The position numbers and the translations under genes are program-made. From Pseudoips prasinana (Eukaryota; Arthropoda; Insecta; Lepidoptera; Nolidae): DNA of 64,000 nt. Positions 54,240-64,000 of the stretch are shown one piece after another; within the stretch, counting starts at the first letter, position 1; each line of letters opens with the position of its first letter. The stretch is from positions 24,978,330-25,042,329 of the forward strand of contig OX621245.1 in NCBI GenBank assembly GCA_951640165.1, given 5' to 3'. The notes beneath the pieces were generated by a model. That model ran no database searches. It was not told the DNA's origin and was given only the letters and a program-made list of their open reading frames with translations.

Positions 54240-56497
54240 TACCTTCCTCTCCTTCACCAGACAAAAAAGTGACCGGAGGCTCAAGCTCTCTCGTAAATAA
54301 GACTACAAATTAAATATCCCGCGCCGGAGGGCGCCCCTTTTCGAGTCCGAACCTGATTTCATCTCATTTCAATGATCCAAATATTATTAATCACCACTTT
54401 TTAGACGTCCCTGGGAACACAGAAACATCTCTATCTCACCTGACTTTCTACGAATTTCATAGATTTAACAGTACAGTTTTTTCCTTACAGACAGTGGACC
54501 AAATAGACATTGCGAAAATTTTAACTGGCCTCAAATCTAATGCGGAAGGTTGCGATCATATCACACTGGACATGTTTTTGTTGAGCCTTTCCCAAACTTT
54601 GGAAATACTTACATCGATTATAAATACCTCTATCACGACCTCTATCTTTCCTGAACTTTGGAAGTTGGCCTGTGTGCGCCCTATTCCAAAAACACCTAAT
54701 CCAGCCAATTTTAAAGATCTGAGACCCATTAGCGTATTGCCTTTCTTGTCTAAAGTGCTGGAAAAGGTGGTTAACAGGCAGCTTACGAAATATATCGAAG
54801 ATAATAGCATTTTTCCGAATACCCAGTCTGGTTTTAGAAAGGGACATAGCACTACCTCAGCTCTACTGGACGTAACGGATAATATCCTGGCAGCTCAGGA
54901 CGATGGGATGTGTACGCTGCTTGTGTTATTAGATTATTCCAGAGCATTTGATTCTATTAATATAACCTTACTTCTCTCAAAGATGGCATATTATGGTTTC
55001 GATCCACAGTCGGTTAAGTGGTTTAATAGCTATCTTAGTCATCGTGCCCAATATGTAGAGATAACTGATGTAGATGGGTCTAAGCTATCGTCTAATATAT
55101 CTCTCTTAGATAAAGGTGTGCCACAGGATTCAATTTTAGGCCCTACTTTGTTCAATTTTTACTGTGCTGACATTGTTAAAGTCATTTTAAACTCCCATTA
55201 TCATATATATGCGGACGATATACAATTATATATATCTTTTCGGCCTGACGACTTCTCTAATGCCATTAAGACTATTAATGAGGATCTCGGTAGAATTGCC
55301 AAGTGGTCTCAAGACAATTCTCTCATTTTAAATCCCGATAAAACAAAATATATGATTTTCGGCACTGACAACCAACTGGAAAAGGTTCGAATAATTAGAG
55401 AAGTTCCTGTCGTAAATATTCTGGGCAAGGAGATCGAACGTGTAAGTGAGGCGCGCAACTTAGGCTTATTAATGGACCAATCTCTACGTTTCGAAAAGCA
55501 TGTAACGAATTGTGTACAAAATTGCTTCTTTCGACTTAAAGTTTTGTACAAAATGCGTCCATATCTAAGTCAACAACTACGTATGCAGCTTATAGAGTCT
55601 GTTGTTCTTGCAAAACTTAATTATTGTGATTCAGTTTTTGGCCCCAGGCTTCTAGCTCGTACCCAAAAATTACTACAAAGGGTACAAAATGCTTGTGCCA
55701 GATTCTGTTTTAACATTCCACCTAAGAGCCACGTAACACCTTATTTAAATAAACACAACCTACTTAAAATGAAACTTCGTAGAAAGCTTCACCTTGCTTG
55801 CCTTCTTTTCGGTGTAATTGGAAGTAAGTGCCCATCATACCTCCATGCAAAGCTCACGTGGGTGAACAATCACCGTCAGCGTATGAGCAGACGTTGCGCG
55901 CAGCAATTAGCCATTCCCACGCACAGATCTGCTGCTTTCCGCGGCAGTTTTAGATACGCAGCCTCCAAAGTTTGGAACAATATACCGCCACCAATCAGAG
56001 ATCTTAAAAGTATATATAGTTTTAGAGTTCAATTAAAACGGTTTCTTTTTAATAATCAAATTCAGTTTGAAGCAATAAAGTGCAACATATCTATAATTTG
56101 ATCTGCTTTTGACTGTGTATTTATCTATTAAGGCTGAATACAAAATATGCAAAATGAGTGGCATGAACGAGACCCCAATAATATAATATAATTTAAGTAC
56201 CTACCTTATATATTTATCTATTATAACTTTTTATTAATTTATTTATATTAAGTCCCCCACACACTAATTTGCACTGACATACAATGATCGTCACGGGTAC
56301 CAACGGAAGATCAGCGCTGGGTGTAACCCAGCAAATGCTGAGATGGTGACCCTTTCGGCAGGACATACAGGACCTATTGCTTAGTGTTAAAATATGTTTT
56401 TGTTTGATTTTTATATGTATTTAGTTAGTTCTGTTTGTAAATTTCTTGTATGTCTATTGTCGAATAAATGTATTTCTTCTTCTTCTTCTTCATTTGA
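54240..56497 (+). mobile_element. 5'-truncated jockey/CR1-group LINE
   Basis: Coding part to 56101, a roughly 390-bp 3' UTR with CGAATAAATG, then a TTC repeat tail at about 56477-56491. It is the best-preserved RT of this type in the window after the interrupted element at 42122. No target duplication identified. Confidence 0.8.
54314..56101 (+). CDS. LINE reverse transcriptase (5'-truncated ORF2)
   Basis: Open from after a TAA at 54311 to 56101; the reading frame is colinear with ORF2 from about DPNIINHHFLDVPGN on. RT motifs: ACVRPIPKTPNPANFKDLRP, NTQSGFRKGHSTTSALLD, LVLLDYSRAFDSINI (catalytic Asp), KGVPQDSILGPTLFNFYCAD (usual GVPQGS is GVPQDS here), HIYADDIQLY (catalytic pair), LNPDKTKYMIF, ARNLGLLMD. 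C-terminus KLNYCDSVFGPRL and YAASKVWNNIPPPIRDLKSI. The endonuclease is absent, so not autonomous. The Gly to Asp change in the PQG motif may reduce activity. Confidence 0.85.
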   Translation: MSRAGGRPFSSPNLISSHFNDPNIINHHFLDVPGNTETSLSHLTFYEFHRFNSTVFSLQTVDQIDIAKILTGLKSNAEGCDHITLDMFLLSLSQTLEILTSIINTSITTSIFPELWKLACVRPIPKTPNPANFKDLRPISVLPFLSKVLEKVVNRQLTKYIEDNSIFPNTQSGFRKGHSTTSALLDVTDNILAAQDDGMCTLLVLLDYSRAFDSINITLLLSKMAYYGFDPQSVKWFNSYLSHRAQYVEITDVDGSKLSSNISLLDKGVPQDSILGPTLFNFYCADIVKVILNSHYHIYADDIQLYISFRPDDFSNAIKTINEDLGRIAKWSQDNSLILNPDKTKYMIFGTDNQLEKVRIIREVPVVNILGKEIERVSEARNLGLLMDQSLRFEKHVTNCVQNCFFRLKVLYKMRPYLSQQLRMQLIESVVLAKLNYCDSVFGPRLLARTQKLLQRVQNACARFCFNIPPKSHVTPYLNKHNLLKMKLRRKLHLACLLFGVIGSKCPSYLHAKLTWVNNHRQRMSRRCAQQLAIPTHRSAAFRGSFRYAASKVWNNIPPPIRDLKSIYSFRVQLKRFLFNNQIQFEAIKCNISII

Positions 56498-56583
56498 GAT
56501 TTGGAAGCTCTTGAGGTTTATTCTAGGCGATTATATAAATAAGCAAGAAACATTTACTTAAGTCAAATTCTTTATCTTCCAAC

Positions 56584-56865
56584 TCAATTAAATGAATTAA
56601 AGAAATATGATGAACCTTCAACAACATCGTTCTTCATCATGTCAGTCAAATGTTGTTCAGTACTGTACAAAGGCCTTCCCGAAGAATTTGGAGGGATATG
56701 CCATAATTTGGCGGACGGCTTGGTGATCGCAGTAAATGGTCTAGGACGCAGAGAAATGCAGCTGCTTGTTCTCTGAGATATTTCCTCGAGACGACTTTTA
56801 CGCCGCCCACGGGATGTTACGTGGTGGGACTCTTTATCATCATCCGCCATCGCATCGCTATTACG
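56584..56865 (-). mobile_element. RTE 5'-end fragment with coding start
   Basis: Minus strand reads MADDDKESHHVTSRGRRKSR, LEEISQRTSSC and ITKPSAKLWHIPPNSSGR. This parallels 43703-43900 (IFQRMGSSVLMSTNFYLTAI) and shows where the family's ORF probably begins. 3' part missing. Confidence 0.65.
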
Positions 56866-57139
56866 TCACAGTTAACATACAATAAGTGTGACCGATTACA
56901 CTTAGATATTCTGCCGTGAATAGTTGTGTAGTTATCCTGTATTTTATCTACCTTTACTGCCACAAATATCTTTAAAATATCTTCCAGAATATTCATTGTG
57001 ACGATCTCGCATCGGAGACAGAACCAGTAAGTACTTCAAATAATGCTCGATGGAATCGTAGTATGATGTTGGCTACAACACAGCAGGCTTGGTTGATGTG
57101 CGACCAAACTATCCGAAATCGTTTTACTACGCGTCTACT

Positions 57140-57540
57140 ACGCGCTACAACTCACGCTACTACATCGACAACAACACGCTTACAGAACGGGCATCTCAAT
57201 AGATTTAGATTAGACACGCAGTTGTAGGAACTATAGAAGCAGCTCTATCTGGCAAACTGGTGACACTAGGCGCTTTCATTGACATCGAAGGAACGTTCTA
57301 ACACTCCCTTTACCAAACTAGTAGTGGATCAAAACATTAATGCCTGCATTGACAAGCTTCTGAGACTGAGAGCTATAAATGTTATGATGTCACCAGGGAG
57401 GTGAAGTCTCGCCCCTGTCACGGGAGATCGCGATGGATGCTTTAAACCACAAATGCTACTCTACTACACCGTCACCGCTGATGACATCCTATTCCGATAA
57501 AAGGCAACTCAGAAAATATGATTTGTAACCACATGCAATC
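57140..57540 (+). pseudogene. Degenerate RT fragment, R1/LOA/I-type
   Basis: VVGTIEAALSGKLVTLGAFI-D-IEGTF resembles the KEVTLGAFLDIEGAFD motif of R1/LOA/I-group LINEs; later frames give SRPCHGRSRWML where the RT pocket would be. Many frameshifts and stops. Confidence 0.55.
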
Positions 57541-57660
57541 CGCCTTCAAAATCGTGTGACAATGGTAAGACCAACACAAATTAACGGCCAATACAAGAAA
57601 ACAGAAATAAATGGTCCTATTTAAGAACAAGTACGTATATAATTTGTAAATGCACCTTGT

Positions 57661-57717
57661 CCTAGTGGTGGTAACTCGTGAGCCTGTAGAGGCTTACGAG
57701 TTACCACCACTACGACC
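57661..57717. repeat. Hairpin, about 22-34-bp arms, 4-nt loop
   Basis: TAGTGGTGGTAACTCGTGAG against CTTACGAGTTACCACCACTA around GTAG; with one inner mismatch, and outer pairing GCACCT/AGGTGC extends the arms. Confidence 0.85.
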
Positions 57718-57729
57718 AGGTGCGTTTTG

Positions 57730-58130
57730 AGACAGCGGTGACCCCTTAGTACCTGGGACTGGTAAGATAATGAAAGAATAGTAAAATATACTACAAAATA
57801 ACGCGTCTATTTTATAATTTTACATAAACCTACCATTGCTTCTGTGCTGTGCTATAAAGGTCGCTAATAAAGAGACAAGACACCTGTTGTGGAGGCTGTT
57901 ATTTTGGCACGTGACAGGATTTAACTGAAGCTATGGCCAATTAAAGTTTTTGGGTCACGCAATGTGACCTCTATTTAATTAGTATTTAAGTTACTAGTTC
58001 AAAGCGAAGCATTTTGGTAACATGTTATTTTGAAAGTAAAAAAAAATAAAAACTTGGCCTCACTAGTAAACCGCGGGATAGATTCCCTCGAATATGTAAT
58101 GAAATTTGTATAATAAATACAAAACCATTC
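57730..58130. other. No feature recognised
   Basis: AT-rich spacer between a hairpin and an S1 SINE; nothing coding. Confidence 0.4.
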
Positions 58131-58132
58131 TA

Positions 58133-58345
58133 ACTGTACGTGTGTCGCAGCGGTTAAGACAGTTTGCCTCGCCAGTTTACCGGGTTAGATTCCCGCGTAA
58201 GACGACTATTCGTTTGACTCGTAAATAGTTGTACTGAGTCTGGATCTACGTTGTTTCTGTCAACTATAATAATATGTTTGTAAAGTACCCCGCGAGTCCC
58301 GCGACACAGCGATTCGTCAAATTAGTGCGAGAGATTTCTTAGAAA
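58133..58345 (+). mobile_element. SINE S1, plus
   Basis: TACGTGTGTCGCAGCGGTTA (A box), CCGGGTTAGATTCCCGCG (B box with C to A change), TCGTAAATAGTTGTACTGAG, and a duplicated CCCCGCGAGTCCCGCGACAC tail block. Confidence 0.75.
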
Positions 58346-58936
58346 AAAAAACGATTGCTAAAACTAAGTAGTCCATTTATTATGTAAGAGGAGTAGAGAT
58401 TAGTTTTATTCCCGTGATTTGTCTAACTTCACTTAAGTATAAATTACTGTAGTACATTTATAATTTAGCAGATAACTGACGAGATAAACTTAAATTGTAG
58501 AGCAATATAATTAGCTTCTAGGTATTAAAAATGTTATTTATACCAAAATCAGATAAAATTGAACCAAAAAGAACACCTATTTATATTTTGTGTAGGCTTA
58601 ATTGAAGTCAGTTGTTCAAAACCGTTCCAGATTACGGTCCCCAAAAAATCTCATCGCAAATCATTGAGCGCAACTATTTTTGAAAATGGAAAATGGTAAT
58701 TTGTTTTTGACAAGCAAAGACTCCAGGCTCAATGACTCGCGCAAGGGTTTCAGCCCAAAGGAGGTACTCTTTTGGGGATCGAATCTTGGCTCAGGGTGAT
58801 TAATGACGGAGGTGAATGGGTGAATCGGGTTTAGGGACCTTTGTGCAAATATTATTCTACGTTAATATGGGAAGATGACAGGGCCTCTCATTGGATTAAG
58901 GATCGGGAAAGGAATTTTATCGACTCGAATGTAACG
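58346..58936. other. No gene; possible old repeat
   Basis: CAAAGACTCCAGGCTCAATG and GGGATCGAATCTTGGCTCAG suggest an old repeat, unmatched here. Confidence 0.35.
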
Positions 58937-58991
58937 TTGACTACCTTCGCTCCCCATGACATTTAGTGTCATGGGGAGCGAAGGTAGTCAA
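58937..58991. repeat. Perfect hairpin, 25-bp arms, 5-nt loop
   Basis: TTGACTACCTTCGCTCCCCA and five more bases, inverted exactly (25/25) after TTTAG. Confidence 0.9.
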
Positions 58992-59202
58992 AGCATGTTT
59001 GCGGTCGTTTATTCGGCCTTCGAAAAATAAAAAAATACTTGGAACTTCTTGTTTTCTTTTCTGTCTATAGACTCAATAAAGATTGAATACTTCTTAAATC
59101 ATAGTTTTTATAATTAACTATGATTTCATTTATTTGAGAAATCCAGGTTTGGACTAAAAAATGATTTTGGGTTTTTTCCGTAAATGAAAATACCTAAGTA
59201 TC

Positions 59203-59400
59203 ATTGACGGTATTTATACCCCCGTGCCTCAGAGAGCTCATAAATCTATTTGTCATGTACCTGACCTCCTGACCTATCGGATCATGAGAGTGATCGAATA
59301 GAAAATGCTCCTATGTTTGCACACACACTTGTGCTTTATATTATGTCCCGCCCAGTTTGCTAGTGCCAATTGAGGCTGACCGTGGCCGAAATTCGACTAG
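59203..59400 (+). repeat. Dispersed repeat family C
   Basis: TGACGGTATTTATACCCCCG, CCTCAGAGAGCTCATAAATC and CTATCGGATCATGAGAGTGA, ending GTGGCCGAAATTCGACTAG. Confidence 0.65.
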
Positions 59401-59674
59401 AAGAAAGTTATTAAATAAGAACTCAAACAAATTTCGTAAAATTTTAAGACACAACATTTTTCCAACAACCTTTGGAATAAGATATGGATACAGATACAAA
59501 AAACCATCGATATGTTACAGGATGACTGTGTTACATATTTTGCTGTCTTTTTCGTGTATTATCTAAAATAATAATAATTATCTACTATAATTATGTACTA
59601 ATAATTATCAAGAATAACTATATTATAGTTATTCCTGTATATCTTTATGACTAACTCATAAAGAGATGCTGGAT

Positions 59675-59733
59675 GTTAGGTATTACATAAAATAATAAGA
59701 TAGTTAATCTTATTATTTTATATAATACCTAAC
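59675..59733. repeat. Hairpin, 27-bp arms (26/27), 5-nt loop
   Basis: GTTAGGTATTACATAAAATA and continuation, inverted after AGTTA. A smaller 11-bp hairpin (GAATAACTATA) is 60 bp upstream. Confidence 0.85.
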
Positions 59734-59734
59734 T

Positions 59735-60798
59735 CTGCCCGATTCTTGATTGAACAATTAACAGCAAAATGTTTCGAATACTGATTAAGCTGCCAGTGGA
59801 TTGTTGGCCTAAGGTAATTGTAAAATTTACATGATTTGTACCTCTCTTAACGACCAGCTAACGATCGTCAAAAGGGAAAATGGAATGGATGAAAAGTTAA
59901 TTGGAGCTGTAGTGTTACCAAAAAAACGTAAGAAATGCAAAATTGCGCAATCGTGAATCTAGATAGATTCTGAACTTAATACAGCAATAGAAAAACAAGT
60001 CAGCCAAGTACGATGCGGAATAGTACACCAAGAAATCTGTAAAAGTATACAGTGTATTTTGCAGGATATACCGGGGGGGGGGGGGGGGGTACCGGAGTAG
60101 CATACCCATGATCCCGGCTCCTCCTATCAGGCACCAAGAGAAATCCACGGCAGTTAGGTTCAGTCGGTGCGAGTCCGACATAAACACCCGCAGAGACACT
60201 TTTTGCGGGTGGCATGAGTAGGCATTCCCCCTGCCTTATAAAAAAACAGGTATACTAGGAAGTTCCTAAACGCAGGTTTTAGTAGCAGTTGAACGCTGTA
60301 TTATTCATATATTTATTTTTCTTATGGTCCAACCGCGATTTTGTCCTTGAGATGCGAGGAGCTTTCTAAATCCTACGTATAAACAACAAACAGTGGTATC
60401 ACTTATCTAGTATACAGCAAGCGGCTTGCCGTCTAACATATTGCTAAACATACTTAATCTATATGGCCATATACGATTATAAGGGTATATATGCAGCAAT
60501 AGTCTCACTAATTCCAAAGGGTAATTCAAGGAAGCTCAATCAGCGTCGTCCACTCACTACAAATACACACTTCCTTCTTCTCACAACGTCACAAATATCT
60601 ATCTCAAATTATATTGTAACTTTTAGTTTCTTTTCACAATAATTATTCAGTACTCAAAATGAGCCAATATGAGTGCCGCACTTATTTATTAATCTATTTT
60701 TACTCTCTGAACAGACCGAACTATACTTTACGACCGCCCGCGTCTCGAGTTATAAGGTAAAATAACAAGCGTTGGATAAGAAATACTTTTATATATCA
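59735..60798. other. No gene; G-run and repeat fragment
   Basis: A run of about 16 G lies at 60073. CTCCTATCAGGCACCAAGAG, CAGTCGGTGCGAGTCCGACA and GGTGGCATGAGTAGGCATTC (60120-60230) look like part of a LINE or other dispersed repeat, single copy here. Confidence 0.4.
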
Positions 60799-61135
60799 CT
60801 AGCTGTGCCCCGCGGTTTTACCCGCGTTAAATTTTATAAATAAAACGCTATCACCTACGGGAGAGGAGCTGTGATAGCTCCTCTCCCGTAGGTGATGGCG
60901 TGATAATATGTAGCTTATATGTTGACCCGACCTCTTAGTAATATTCATGCATAATTTGAAGTAAAGCCATGCAGTACTTTTTGGGTTTAGCCCGGACATA
61001 CATACAGACAAACAGACACACAGACAAAAATTCTAAAAACTATATTTTTAGCTTCGATATCGATTGCAGATCACGCCCTTTAAAAAAGATATATTATTCA
61101 ATGTACAGTTTTGATTTATTATATGTATAGTCTTT
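60799..61135 (+). repeat. Family A1 repeat with a templated hairpin
   Basis: ACTAGCTGTGCCCCGCGGTT to CAATGTACAGTTTTGATTTA. At 60846-60900 the CACAGCTCCTCCCCCGTAGG block is preceded by its own inverse: arms CGCTATCACCTACGGGAGAG plus AGCT, 24/25 matched, loop GTGAT. Other family members lack the extra arm. Confidence 0.85.
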
Positions 61136-61700
61136 AATGTATTATCTATTTAATGTTGAATTGATGTGCCAATATTTTAAAATCGGTATGAATTAATCGT
61201 ATTTATATTTTTACGTGCTTTTACAAGTATACAGTGTTGGTCTTTCTTTCTCCGTCTCATTGTATAATATGCAAATGTGCGTGTGAAATAATTTTTTTTC
61301 CTAATCATTAAATGCACTAATGAAGAGTAAAATCATCTAAATGAAGAGTAATTTCTCTTATTCTTAATCATTTTAGAGGTGAAGTGATATTTTTTAATCA
61401 CGTGAAAGTTGATAAATTTTGATTTGTGAGCAATGATGTTTTTCAAAATATTAATGGCTAAAATCCTGCGGACAAACCAATTCGGCTGAATACAGCACTT
61501 TAATGGATGTTCAGAGCCTCTCAATGCTTCGTATCTGTAAATTTCAGTCCAAGTATACAAGGATTTATTTTCGCTAGGGCGGACTTTATCTTTTTAAATA
61601 AGACAAGTTATTAGTGATTCGCGATTAATATCGCCAGGAGCAGCAAGACAGTTTAGAATAAGTATAAATGTTTAATTTTATACCAAAGGTTAAAAATAAT
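61136..61700. other. No feature recognised
   Basis: AT-rich. A 75-residue minus-strand frame has no domain signature. Confidence 0.4.
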
Positions 61701-61866
61701 GGTTCTCGAGTGGCGACCACGGTGGGCAGGCCCCCTACAAGGTGGGATGACGATTTTGCAAGGATCGCGGGATGTGAGCTGCGGAGGACCGGCCATTGTG
61801 AAGACCCTTGGGGGAGGCTTTGTCCAGCAGTGGATGACTTCTGGCTGATATGATGATGATGATGAT
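61701..61866 (+). mobile_element. RTE 3'-end fragment with deletion
   Basis: GGTTCTCGAGTGGCGACCAC joins directly to GGTGGGCAGGCCCCCTACAA, a deletion of about 17 bp relative to the element at 43703, then GCTGATATGATGATGATGAT. Same family as 17878-18250, more diverged. Confidence 0.8.
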
Positions 61867-62220
61867 AGTTTTACCTACGTACATGGTAACAATGATCACC
61901 AAATCATTCTATTTGTACCTAATATACTAAATTAACCATTACCTTGTACGTAAATACGTCTTTCAAAGTAATTTTATATTAAATATATGTTAGCTTATGG
62001 CTTAATGGAATATTCGGTATTGCGGAAAGCGCTGAGTTGCACGTCTCGGGTGCATCGTTAAAACTTCGAGCTTCAGGTTACAAGTTTGTACTACCGAAGG
62101 AATAAATAAAATACAAATATTGTATATGTATTCCAATAAGTTCTACTCACAGAAATGAACTAAAAGTGGCCGTTGCGGCTCTCGTATTTTACTACAGTAT
62201 TTAGAAATATACGTATTCTA

Positions 62221-62356
62221 CAGACACCAGTACATCAAGCTACCCCAATCAGTCAAATTTCCCCAATTGAGAGTGAACCTTATGCTTTTGTGATAAAGTT
62301 GAAAATCTATAAAAGAAATTTTGCCAGATTTGGGTAGCTGGATGTGCTGGCGTCTG
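62221..62356. mobile_element. Palindromic TA-MITE copy 9
   Basis: CAGACACCAGTACATCAAGC to GTGCTGGCGTCTG; TA at 62219-62220 and 62357-62358. Confidence 0.8.
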
Positions 62357-62380
62357 TACACTTTTAAACTTTCGTGTATC

Positions 62381-62534
62381 ACAATAATACAATATTCTTT
62401 ACAGGTATTAACGCGACTAACCTTTATTGTTATTTTCCCGATGTTTTGACCAAGTTGCATTGATCGTGGCCACGTCAGGAAAATAACAATACAGGTTAGC
62501 CGCGTTAATACCTGTTAACAATATTGTATATTGT
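62381..62534. repeat. Long inverted repeat, about 60-bp arms
   Basis: Inner arms 62401-62441 and 62475-62515 match 38/41 (ACAGGTATTAACGCG, GTTATTTTCC); outer AT-rich arms extend the pairing by about 20 bp. Spacer 33 bp with ACCAAGTTGCATTGATCGTG, a motif I have seen in lepidopteran hairpin elements. Confidence 0.8.
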
Positions 62535-62554
62535 CTATGTGACAATGTTGTATT

Positions 62555-63190
62555 GACAATATGTAGTAAAAATATAGCTAAACCTATAAATTTTGATAAT
62601 TAAACTTAAACAATCTCTTTGACAATAACTTGATACGAGCTAAGCGCGAACAATAGCTAGATATCATTGCTATTATAAAATAAATTTTATAAATGTTTTT
62701 ATACAATCAATACAATGTGTACCTAAATATCTATGTTACTAGAAATAATAATGTATACAACTATATTACTACAAATGTTCGGAGTTATGAAACCGAACAG
62801 CTCAGCGTTTTCCATTTGTGCATTGCATGCACAATTGGTACGCAGCTAATTTATAATTTTATTAGAGTTTTAAGTCAGTTCGCAATCCGCCAGCGACCGG
62901 GCTTAATTACCACTTTACCATTTAACAATAATTTACCATAAACCATTTAATTTATTATCTAACACTTATAATAGTATTAATTGACCATTTTAGTTTATAT
63001 TACCAGTGTACTACCAGTGTAGGCCATTAGATCTTAGTTTTGAATACAATAGTTTTTAACCATTAAAGTCAGTGTTTTTAATAAACCATTAAAATCAATA
63101 AGGAGCTCGCAACTCGATACAACAAACGTGTTCTGACTATTTACAAGCGCTTTTTTAAAGTATACGTGAATAAAAACCTTTGTTATTTTA
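62555..63190 (+). repeat. Dispersed repeat family G, long copy
   Basis: Shares both ends with the 31475 copy (GACAATATGTAGTAAAAATA and GTTCTGACTATTTACAAGCG, GTGAATAAAAACC). The extra middle contains CAGTTCGCAATCCGCCAGCG and ACCATTAAAATCAATAAGGA. It resembles a long terminal repeat or a retroposon 3' end; undecided. Confidence 0.5.
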
Positions 63191-64000
63191 ATTTAATTTT
63201 TATTTATCAAATCGGGTTGCTTGTAAGTACACCACGGCACGCTATTGTTACAAATATCTTGTGAAGAGACCATAAGACATCTGGTCCGGATATACAATGT
63301 AAAATAGTTTGATAAATAAATAAAAAAGAAATGTTGGTTTGCAAAGTCATTGTGACTAAAATCCTTTAACCTCTTCATAGCCATCACGTTAAAGTTTTAA
63401 CTATCTAGTTATGAGTACAGCGATGAAATAAACGCTGCAGTGCTGCTTACCCTGGGCGTGAAGAGAGAACGCTGACGCTCAATATCTCCTGTCTCGGCCT
63501 TTTGCCTCTCAATTTAACCCGCCATGCCACCACCGCAGTGATCGGCTATTAAAATAAAATAAAATGTATTGTTTCATAAATGGTTGAACTTAGATATTTA
63601 AGGTGACCCTGGAACCCGCACTAGGATACCCTGTGATGCAGGATCCAGTTTCGTCCGTCGAGGATTGTTTTACAATAAAATGTGCTTAAAATATTCTTCA
63701 TGTTACATAATTCAATAATTAAAATTAAGTGTTGGTACATTACATCAAAATTCTGAATACTGTATAGATAATTGTTTGTACTAGTGTGTGTGTGTGTGTA
63801 TGTGTGTGTGTTTTTAGTAGTCAAGCGTATTAATAGTCAAGCTTTGATATTAGCGATCTAGATTCAGAACCTCAAGTATCGTTCTTTATAATTAAGCCGT
63901 TCTAGAAATAAATAAATCTATCTTTTATTAAATTTTGTTTCAGCCTTCACATTTGAGTTTCTTTCAAACATAAACGTAAAAAAGGTGCGAAAATTCAATA
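63191..64000. other. No gene; GT microsatellite
   Basis: A GTGTGTGTGTGT-type microsatellite lies at about 63785-63811. CTCAATTTAACCCGCCATGC near 63510 is slightly GC-rich. Nothing coding supported. Confidence 0.45.

Noticed and set aside
1..64000. CRISPR array, prokaryotic operon or riboswitch
   Set aside because: The DNA is clearly animal: spliced exons, SINEs and LINEs. No regularly spaced identical repeats with unique spacers were seen.

Overview
The window is AT-rich, intron-dominated animal DNA. Its repeat content (tRNA-derived SINEs, RTE-type LINEs with GAT-repeat tails, CR1/jockey-group LINEs, Helitron helicase debris, TA-flanked palindromic MITEs) resembles a moth or butterfly genome. 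That assignment rests on the repeat repertoire and on familiar lepidopteran repeat motifs; I could not run a database search.

One host gene is recognisable. It lies on the minus strand from 32510 (ATG) to 7768 (stop): a secreted collagen in 15 small coding exons spread over 24.7 kb. The spliced model is 1125 nt (374 residues): signal peptide, a short interrupted Gly-X-Y region of about 126 residues, and a C-terminal fibrillar-collagen (COLFI) propeptide-like domain. Every junction is in phase. This is the best candidate for something undescribed. The helix is roughly one eighth the length of a classical fibrillar collagen. The COLFI domain keeps the six intrachain cysteines but has lost Cys2, Cys3 and the calcium-binding loop used for trimer assembly.

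Layout: 1-850, scrambled Helitron helicase remnant. 1-7700, repeats, SINEs and a GC-rich TTA-flanked MITE. 7.7-32.5 kb, the collagen gene, with a decayed two-ORF LINE (12.3-15.9 kb), a duplicated segment carrying RTE and MITE insertions (17.8-19.0 kb) and many small repeats in its introns. 34.3-37.7 kb, a full-length RTE LINE with intact 1011-residue ORF and 11-bp target duplications. 37.9-41.4 kb, SINEs and repeats. 41.4-49.6 kb, a three-level nest: an old repeat split by a CR1/jockey-group LINE (minus), itself split by a second full-length RTE LINE (plus, intact 1022-residue ORF). 50.5-57.5 kb, truncated LINEs of several lineages. 57.5-64 kb, small repeats and hairpins with no gene.

A second pattern runs through the window: many near-perfect short hairpins (about 14-32 bp arms, mostly 2-10 nt loops) that look like local templated inverted duplications, several of them inside identifiable repeats.

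Limits: transposon clade names come from motif reading, and boundaries without target duplications are approximate. Small collagen exons could still be missing, notably between 27.7 and 32.4 kb.
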